Shown piece by piece: positions 59,201 through 64,000 of a stretch of 64,000 nt of DNA (its first letter is position 1; each line of letters starts with the position of its first letter). The translations under genes were made by a program, and so were the position numbers. Location of the stretch: the NCBI GenBank assembly GCA_016288655.1, contig JAEEKX010000039.1, forward strand, positions 1 to 64,000. The letters run 5' to 3'. Below the pieces are notes generated by a model. It saw only the letters and a list, made by a program, of their open reading frames with translations. It searched no databases and had not been told where the DNA came from. This stretch comes from Bacteroidales bacterium (GTDB lineage Bacteria; Bacteroidota; Bacteroidia; Bacteroidales; WCHB1-69).

Positions 59201-59924
59201 TGTAGCCATCAAGCGAACCCATCAACTCGACAGAGCCGTGGAGGTCTTTCGAGATGCCCTTGGTGGTGATGATGGTGAAGGAGTTACCGTCACCATACTC
59301 AGCGGGGATACCGCCCTGGATCAACTCGACCTGTTCGATGGATGCCATGGAGACGCCGCCGGTACCACGAACGATCACACCGTCGATCATAGTTTTCTGA
59401 CCGTCACCACGGTTACCACGCACGGACTGCATCTTACCGTCGATGGCGGTTACACCAGCGGCAGTGGAGATGGCACCCGTAACATCGTGACCCGGCTGCT
59501 GACGCACCGCGCTAGCGTCAAGAATTGTCGTCGTCTTCGTGTTGTCCTGGTCAATCAGCGGGCGGACATAGATGATTTCGATACCGAGGTCAAGATCTTC
59601 TGCGCCGCAGGTGATCTGTGCATCCATGATCAAGGTAGAACCCGTGTACTGAACATCTCTGATTGTTTTCTTTTTGCCGCATTGGCCCATCTCTGCGTCG
59701 AACACCAAGTCGTAGGTGCCGATGGACACACCATGCAGTTGGTAATTGCCTTCCGCATCGGTCATCGTGTAGTTTACATCATTACCCTCCTTTTGAAGTT
59801 GGACGTTGATGTATGGAAGCGCGACTCCGGTTTGGTCGGTGACCTTACCTTTAATGCCTTGAGCAGATGCAAAACTGCCGAGAAGGAAGACTGCCACAAG
59901 CGTCAAGAGTAACTTTTTTACCAT
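56211..59924 (-). CDS. TonB-dependent outer-membrane receptor with N-terminal carboxypeptidase-regulatory-like domain
   Basis: The protein (1,237 residues from MVKKLLLTLVAVFLLG; the track start is a TTG two codons earlier) has a signal peptide, a CarboxypepD_reg-like domain (about 25-110, GIKGKVTDQTGVALPYINVQL), a plug (about 130-230, with GVTAIDGKMQSVRGNR and DGVIVRG) and a long barrel. It ends in a strand, VRLGVNFSF, with terminal Phe as needed for outer-membrane assembly. It lacks the SusD partner typical of SusC-type glycan importers. Linkage to the large exported protein and PorV2 suggests a different cargo or a link with surface export. It leads the operon behind a -7 box. Confidence 0.9.
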   Translation of the reverse strand: MVKKLLLTLVAVFLLGSFASAQGIKGKVTDQTGVALPYINVQLQKEGNDVNYTMTDAEGNYQLHGVSIGTYDLVFDAEMGQCGKKKTIRDVQYTGSTLIMDAQITCGAEDLDLGIEIIYVRPLIDQDNTKTTTILDASAVRQQPGHDVTGAISTAAGVTAIDGKMQSVRGNRGDGQKTMIDGVIVRGTGGVSMASIEQVELIQGGIPAEYGDGNSFTIITTKGISKDLHGSVELMGSLDGYNNFLGSVSLTGPLAKPKAQGQPARVGFLLTGDVSYDKDGSPARGGTWRANDETIDYLIQHPYRYSATEFGAHYSNAEYLHEENFHKQRVRDNAGNFNYLLQGKLDFLFGETNNISLSIGGMYEFTRYKNWSDSYYALFNAHNNSQSQINTWRVNARLQHRIPLKSDSSAIKNIMYNINVNYTHYDTWTRDVNHKDNLFNYGHIGYFKSTKAMAFQRGDITIDSIRYYDMNILANIYDSIVEFSPIPFGSNDQSLNTNPDLTPYVTTFTDTYSPETIYEYFGVIPYNKTLYQQFGALLNGDSPDAVYSLFQAPGTVRGSYSKSAEDQIGANASLSLTIKNHDFKLGYIFEKRTNRSFGVSPYGLWTLMRSSANYHISELDTDHPYIVGDDTVMYDRYFDAEAQTTFDRNLRKSLGLDPDGKDWIDIDNMSPDQFSLSMFSPEELFNGGSTYISYYGYDYTGTKKYTKKTDINDFFNKTDKYGDKLYNVGAYEPIYMAMYIQDKFSINTMMFNIGLRVDRFDANQYVLNDPYLFREAYKVGEVRDVYDVASNAEDDWVVYVNQLDKTLDPDNASIVAYRKGHNWYDSEGAVVTDPSTVLGATGGPILKNELNETAVSKVEGSAFSKYEPQWSVMPRLSFSFNVSSKSLFYAHYNIITVRPSDLRLDPISYLWVEKLGSNQNNVINNPSLKPSKSIDYEIGFRQAIGENSAISLSAYYSEKRDQVQCYRYTGAYPSTYYSYDNIDFGTVQGFTVGYDLRRTRNVTLRASYTLQFAKGTGSSETSSLAIIASGQPNLRTLTNLSFDQRHKLSANIDYRFGMGTDYKGPTSTKVSKDGTTSREIRWLENFGVNINFSAGSGLPYSRSSKPYSSILGVGKSQLTGTINGSNMPWIFQCDIRVDKTFVLNLKKDEETGKPTKQAFLNVYLDVMNLFNFKNVIYVYQYTGNADDDGYLTANEYQQQINSQVDVAAYIGYYRMRVADPYNYTMPTRVRLGVNFSF

Positions 59925-59981
59925 AATCAAACTAATTTATATTAAACAATTATTTTATTCTAAAATTAGCCCGCTAATTTA

Positions 59982-59989
59982 CAAAAATA
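59982..59989 (-). promoter_or_regulatory. -7 promoter box for the TonB receptor-PorV2 operon
   Basis: The minus strand reads TATTTTTG followed by TAAAT, a full -7 match, about 60 bp upstream of the receptor ATG. The region between is very A/T-rich. A CAA at 60016 (TTG on the minus strand) may be the -33 element, though the spacing is slightly long. Confidence 0.5.
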
Positions 59990-60041
59990 TTACAAGCCGT
60001 ACATTAGTATGGCTTCAATTTTTTCTTTTTTTTATAATCGC

Positions 60042-60434
60042 CTAAAAATCAGGTCTTTTTAAAATTATTGAATAAATGATTCCCTTTTTGATTTCATCTT
60101 CGTCGAATCGCAAATCGGTAATTTTTTCTTTCTCATTTTCAGTAGTTTGCGAGTAAACGTCTGAAGAAAAAGCATCGTTTTTCGGGGATTCCGCAAAAGA
60201 GGGCTTGCCGTTGGCATCCAACGTTTCATAGGTGAAAATTTCGCCGTTTTTCGGATAATTTTCCGCTTTTGACCGCAAATCCGATGGCGGAATCTCCTCT
60301 TCCTGCACAAATTCGTTCTCGGGTTCCTCCCCTATCGGATAGGGTTGGGGCTTGGGTTGCGGCGGGGGCGACTTCTTGGCTAAAACGAACGACGCCACCA
60401 CGGACAAGATGATAAATATCAGTAATCCACTCAC
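60042..60434 (-). CDS. small membrane protein with proline-rich acidic tail (start uncertain)
   Basis: The track ORF begins at 60611 inside mutS and covers its promoter, so its first residues are unlikely. A minus-strand -7 box at 60459-60466 points to a start near the GTG at 60434 ([24 protein letters not shown], about 130 residues). A TTG a dozen codons earlier is also possible. The protein would have one N-terminal helix, a Pro/Lys segment ([14 protein letters not shown]) and an acidic C-terminal half (for example [15 protein letters not shown]), with no recognisable domain. Base use is A/T-rich and frame use less biased than in its neighbours. It may be a real lineage-specific gene or a chance frame. 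Confidence 0.45.
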   Translation of the reverse strand: MSGLLIFIILSVVASFVLAKKSPPPQPKPQPYPIGEEPENEFVQEEEIPPSDLRSKAENYPKNGEIFTYETLDANGKPSFAESPKNDAFSSDVYSQTTENEKEKITDLRFDEDEIKKGIIYSIILKRPDF

Positions 60435-60441
60435 GGTGATG

Positions 60442-60466
60442 TATTTTTGTTCAGGTTGCAAAAATA
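60442..60466. promoter_or_regulatory. two face-to-face -7 boxes upstream of mutS
   Basis: On the plus strand TATTTTTG lies at 60442-60449, and on the minus strand TATTTTTG lies at 60459-60466 (CAAAAATA on plus). They oppose each other within 25 bp. The plus box could serve mutS, the minus box the small membrane protein. Chance matches in A/T-rich DNA are possible. Confidence 0.4.
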
Positions 60467-60512
60467 CACTTTTTTTCCCAATCAGCGCGGCGGCGATTTT
60501 GCAAAAAGTCCG

Positions 60513-60520
60513 TATCTTTG
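60513..60520 (+). promoter_or_regulatory. -7 promoter box for mutS
   Basis: TATCTTTG followed by CGCCCG is a full -7 match in the form very often seen in this phylum, 20 bp upstream of the mutS ATG. It supports the start at 60541 and a leader of about 14 nt. Confidence 0.6.
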
Positions 60521-60540
60521 CGCCCGAAAAATCTACTACC

Positions 60541-63159
60541 ATGGCCAAGCAAGCGGAAACTCCCCTGATGAAGCAGTACAACCAGTTCAAGTCGCAGTAC
60601 CCGGACGCCATCCTGCTGTTTCGGGTGGGCGATTTTTACGAAACCTTCGGGGAGGATGCCGTGAAAGCCTCGCAAATTTTGGGCATTGTACTCACCAAAC
60701 GTTCCAACGGCGCGGCGGCCGACATGGATCTGGCCGGTTTTCCGCACCATGCCATCGACACCTATCTGCCCAAACTGGTGCGGGCGGGCCTGCGCGTCGC
60801 CATCTGCGACCAACTCGAGGACCCGAAACTGACCAAAACGCTCGTCAAACGCGGCATCACCGAATTGGTCACCCCGGGTATTGCCACCAACGACAAGATC
60901 TTGGAACAGAAGGAGAACAACTTCCTTGCCGCCATTCATTTCAACGAGAAAAACAGTGGCATCGCCTTCATTGACGCCTCCACCGGTGAATTTTACATAG
61001 CCGAAGGAAACCTCGAATACATCGACAAACTGCTCCAGAACTTCAAACCCGCCGAAATGGTCATCCAGAAAGGGAAAACCGTCGATTTCCGCGAGCATTT
61101 CGGTGAAAAGATACTTCTCACCAGCTTCGATGACTGGGTCTTCACATCCGACTACGCCTTGCCCCTGCTGACCAAGCATTTCCAGACCAACTCTCTGAAA
61201 GGATTTGGCATAGACAACCTCACTAATGGCATCATCGCAGCCGGCGCCGCACTCCATTACCTGAGCGAAACGCAGAACCATAAAATCCAACATATCAACA
61301 AGATAAATCGGATTGAAGAGGAATTGTACGTCTGGCTCGACCGTTTCACCATCCGCAACCTGGAACTCATCCACTCCTCCAACGAGAATGCCGTGACGCT
61401 GCTCCAGATCCTCGACCAGACACTGACTCCCATGGGTGGGAGACTGCTCAAGAAGTGGATTTTGATGCCCCTGAAGGAGAAGACGTTGATTGACGAACGG
61501 CTTTCAGCGGTTTCATATCTCATTGATAATGATGAGTTCAAGCAGGATGTCGAAGCCGACATCCGCAACATTGGAGATTTGGAGCGCCTCGGTTCCAAAA
61601 TCGCCACCGGAAAGATCAACCCGCGGGAGATGCTGCAACTCGCCCGCGCCCTCCGCGCCATTGAAAAAATTCAGCAACTCTGCCAAAAACAGGATCTTCC
61701 CGCCTTCCAGAAAACCGCCGAACAACTCAACCCCTGCCTGTCGATCTGCCAGCGTATCGAACACGAAATCAGTGAGGATGCCCCCGTGCAACTCAACAAG
61801 GGAAGGGTTTTCAACCGCGGCGTGAACGAAGAACTCGACGAACTCAATGCCCTCGCCACCAACAGCAAGAACATCTTAGCCGACATCCAACGTCGGGAGG
61901 CCGCCAACACAGGCATCTCCTCGTTGAAGATCGGTTTCAACAACGTTTTCGGCTACTACATCGAGGTCAGCAACGCGCACAAGAACAAAGTGCCCGCCGA
62001 TTGGATCCGCAAACAGACCCTCACCAACGGCGAACGTTATATCACTGAAGAACTTAAAGAATTGGAAAGCAAGATTTTAGGAGCGGAAGACAAAATCCTC
62101 TCCATCGAATCGCGGCTCTACAACGAACTCGTGTTGGCCCTCATGGACTACATTCCGATGATCCAACTCGACGCCCGGTTGGTGGCCCGCATCGACGTGC
62201 TCTCTTGCTTCGCAAGCATCGCTGTTTCAAATCATTACACCAAACCCATCATCGACGAAGGGACGGCCATCTCCATCCAGTCGGGGCGGCACCCCGTGAT
62301 TGAGACTCAACTGCCGCCGGGCGAACCCTACATCGCCAACGACATTTACCTTGACAATGAACAGCAGCAGATCATCATCATCACCGGTCCCAACATGTCG
62401 GGTAAGTCCGCGTTGCTACGGCAAACGGCACTGATCGTGCTCATGGCGCAGATCGGCTGTTTCGTGCCGGCCAAGCACGCCAACATCGGCATCATCGACA
62501 AGATCTTCACCCGCGTCGGGGCCTCGGACAACATCTCCACCGGCGAATCCACCTTCATGGTCGAGATGAACGAGACCGCCAGCATCCTGAACAACATCTC
62601 CGATCGCAGTCTGGTATTATTGGATGAAATCGGCAGAGGAACAAGCACTTACGACGGTGTTTCCATCGCGTGGTCCATTGCGGAATACCTGCATGAACAT
62701 CCGCGGCACCGCGCCAAAGTGCTCTTCGCCACCCATTACCACGAACTCAACGACATGGCTTCAATGTTCCCGCGCATCAAGAACTTCCACGTCTCCGTGA
62801 AAGAAATCAACAACAAGATCCTGTTTTTGAGGAAGTTGGAACCCGGAGGAAGCGAGCACAGTTTCGGTATTCACGTGGCCCGAATGGCCGGTATGCCTTC
62901 CAGCGTGTTGCGCCGAGCCGAAGAAGTGCTCAAACAACTTGAAAGTCACCACGATAACAAAGTGGAGAAACATATCGAAAAGAGGGCCGACCCGGGTTAT
63001 CAACTCAGTTTCATCGCCCTCGACGACCCGCTTCTCTTGGATATCAAAGACCAGATTGTCGATTTGGACATCAACTCGCTCACGCCCGTGGAGGCGTTGA
63101 TGAAACTCAACGACATCAAGAGCATGTTGACCAAGGACAAAAAAGGGAAAAAGAACTAA
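60541..63159 (+). CDS. mutS: DNA mismatch repair protein MutS
   Basis: The protein (872 residues from [17 protein letters not shown]) has the full MutS1 layout. The mismatch-recognition domain carries [17 protein letters not shown] with the Phe-x-Glu-type motif. Connector, lever and clamp regions follow ([18 protein letters not shown]). The ATPase has Walker [14 protein letters not shown], a [14 protein letters not shown] helix, Walker [13 protein letters not shown] and an HYHEL switch histidine. It detects mispairs and small loops and recruits MutL. The 63 additional N-terminal residues in the track come from upstream non-coding DNA. The final Lys-rich end (KKGKKN) replaces the usual beta-clamp tail. 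The gene converges on the MbnP-like gene with a 4-bp stop-region overlap, and no terminator fits between. Confidence 0.96.
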   Translation: MAKQAETPLMKQYNQFKSQYPDAILLFRVGDFYETFGEDAVKASQILGIVLTKRSNGAAADMDLAGFPHHAIDTYLPKLVRAGLRVAICDQLEDPKLTKTLVKRGITELVTPGIATNDKILEQKENNFLAAIHFNEKNSGIAFIDASTGEFYIAEGNLEYIDKLLQNFKPAEMVIQKGKTVDFREHFGEKILLTSFDDWVFTSDYALPLLTKHFQTNSLKGFGIDNLTNGIIAAGAALHYLSETQNHKIQHINKINRIEEELYVWLDRFTIRNLELIHSSNENAVTLLQILDQTLTPMGGRLLKKWILMPLKEKTLIDERLSAVSYLIDNDEFKQDVEADIRNIGDLERLGSKIATGKINPREMLQLARALRAIEKIQQLCQKQDLPAFQKTAEQLNPCLSICQRIEHEISEDAPVQLNKGRVFNRGVNEELDELNALATNSKNILADIQRREAANTGISSLKIGFNNVFGYYIEVSNAHKNKVPADWIRKQTLTNGERYITEELKELESKILGAEDKILSIESRLYNELVLALMDYIPMIQLDARLVARIDVLSCFASIAVSNHYTKPIIDEGTAISIQSGRHPVIETQLPPGEPYIANDIYLDNEQQQIIIITGPNMSGKSALLRQTALIVLMAQIGCFVPAKHANIGIIDKIFTRVGASDNISTGESTFMVEMNETASILNNISDRSLVLLDEIGRGTSTYDGVSIAWSIAEYLHEHPRHRAKVLFATHYHELNDMASMFPRIKNFHVSVKEINNKILFLRKLEPGGSEHSFGIHVARMAGMPSSVLRRAEEVLKQLESHHDNKVEKHIEKRADPGYQLSFIALDDPLLLDIKDQIVDLDINSLTPVEALMKLNDIKSMLTKDKKGKKN

Positions 63160-63932
63160 GGAAACATGCGGGTGGAAAAGACCGTCGCCCCATTTTCTCG
63201 AAGGAGTTCCTGTGCTTCTTGATTTTGCATGATACTTCCTCCAAATTCTTCAAAATCAAATCGATGTGGATGCTGGAACCATTCATTTACATCCATCACT
63301 ATGCCAATATTTTGCACAGTTTCTTCCTCTACATAACAATCTGAAAGAGGGAGTGTCACTCGGAAATAATTCTGCACAAACTCAACGATTTCGCCGTTTT
63401 CCCATCGCTGTCCGATGCCGGTATGGAGATTGAAAGGTTTTAGGGAATCGTTGGTACTCAACCACTTGCCATTGATCTGCATGTAATGATAACCGCCCCC
63501 GAGGGCATCCGGCCAAGCCATGTTGTTCTCCGGCGGATTGACAAAATACCCGGTCAAATTTTGGTCAGGTAATAGGCCGAAAACGAAGGAGACGCTGTCG
63601 TATTTCCCCTCCCCCACTTTCGACAACAACCAATCTTGTGTTTCTGCCAAATTGTTATCAACATAGTGAATTCCAGCGTTTTCTGGAACTTTATATCGAC
63701 TACCACTATGCGAAATCAAGGTAAAGTCAGACACGAAAAAGCGCACTTCATCCATCTGGTAATGGTTGCCCGCTGCATTTTGGTAGGTCAGTGCGTGATA
63801 CGTCACCTCTTGTCCATCCACCTGTATGTCAAAATGGATTCTCACATCGCCGACATGCTCTTTTTTATGCCTGCAACCCCACAATGAAAATGCCAATAAC
63901 AAGCAGAGCAATAGCCCTTTTCGACTCACCAT
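63156..63932 (-). CDS. MbnP-like lipoprotein
   Basis: The 258-residue protein has a lipoprotein signal ([20 protein letters not shown], with LWGC as lipobox) and a beta-rich domain with [49 protein letters not shown] and FNLHTGIG. These are the typical steps of the MbnP family, first found beside methanobactin (copper-chelator) genes and also widespread in Bacteroidota. Metal binding is thus possible, through conserved Trp, His and Asp residues, but the function here is unproven. Its ATG overlaps the stop of the upstream gene (ATGGTGA), so it is co-translated with it. The 3' end overlaps that of mutS by 4 bp on the opposite strand. Confidence 0.72.
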   Translation of the reverse strand: MVSRKGLLLCLLLAFSLWGCRHKKEHVGDVRIHFDIQVDGQEVTYHALTYQNAAGNHYQMDEVRFFVSDFTLISHSGSRYKVPENAGIHYVDNNLAETQDWLLSKVGEGKYDSVSFVFGLLPDQNLTGYFVNPPENNMAWPDALGGGYHYMQINGKWLSTNDSLKPFNLHTGIGQRWENGEIVEFVQNYFRVTLPLSDCYVEEETVQNIGIVMDVNEWFQHPHRFDFEEFGGSIMQNQEAQELLRENGATVFSTRMFP

Positions 63933-64000
63933 TCGTCCTCTTTTTCAACCGCGGGCTGCATGCCATCCACCAAGGAAGAGATCAGAGCTTGAATCTGCTC
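63926..64000 (-). CDS. 3' end of an unidentified gene (cut by window end)
   Basis: Read on the minus strand, the edge of the window carries 24 codons (EQIQALISSLVDGMQPAVEKED, then EW) and a TGA that overlaps the start of the MbnP-like gene in ATGGTGA. The helical, acidic tail is too short to assign. The four-base overlap type is a strong sign of a true coupled gene. Confidence 0.6.
   Translation of the reverse strand, partial: EQIQALISSLVDGMQPAVEKEDEW

Noticed and set aside
56211-59924. SusC/SusD-type polysaccharide utilisation locus
   Set aside because: No SusD-like lipoprotein or glycoside hydrolase is adjacent; the partner genes are the 1,557-residue protein and the PorV-like barrel.

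Overview
This window is a chromosomal segment of a Bacteroidota bacterium, most likely an uncultured Bacteroidales. Three things point there. The promoters carry the Bacteroidota -7 box (TAnnTTTG). Two proteins carry type IX secretion (T9SS) C-terminal sorting tails, and a PorV-like protein is present. A sodium-pump decarboxylase cluster of the Bacteroides type includes a lamin-tail/OadG fusion. I see no tRNA, rRNA, CRISPR array, insertion sequence or phage gene.

Left part (1-14.4 kb). A truncated acyl-CoA dehydrogenase (minus) is followed by a gene-poor stretch that holds a long imperfect hairpin, a candidate 6S-like RNA. On the plus strand come three small exported proteins, two of them tandem copies of one DUF1566-like domain, and a T9SS-exported esterase. 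Next is a methylmalonyl-CoA decarboxylase-type cluster (carboxyltransferase, lamin-tail/OadG fusion, biotin carrier) that ends in an intrinsic terminator, then a LolD-type ATPase with two envelope proteins of unknown role. Convergent to these is a minus-strand pair: an archaeal-type GatD and a soluble histidine kinase whose start codon overlaps the gatD stop.

Centre (14.3-39.8 kb). A single 7,924-codon gene on the minus strand encodes a giant secreted protein made of about 80 Ig-like modules. Most are arranged as about 21 copies of a three-module super-repeat (about 280 residues, 840 bp), closed by a T9SS tail. An OmpA-domain barrel gene follows it, probably in the same transcript. This SprB-like surface adhesin unit is the most striking feature of the window.

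Right part (40.2-64 kb). A dense minus-strand series runs greA, HIT protein, a small unknown, the N-terminal half of transketolase, an LptF/G permease, a glycosyltransferase, dxs, a lipoprotein, glutamine synthetase and a small membrane protein. Upstream of it lies an operon of TonB-dependent receptor, 1,557-residue exported protein and PorV-like protein, which looks like a coherent surface/T9SS module. mutS is on the plus strand and converges on an MbnP-like lipoprotein gene, which is coupled to a gene cut off by the window end.

Most other long ORFs in the track, including 3,136 and 2,119 aa frames antisense to the giant gene, are codon-bias shadows. Gene starts were moved inward from the ORF track wherever the upstream part overlapped a neighbour or lacked family resemblance. 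Family names rest on motifs read by eye; no database search was run.
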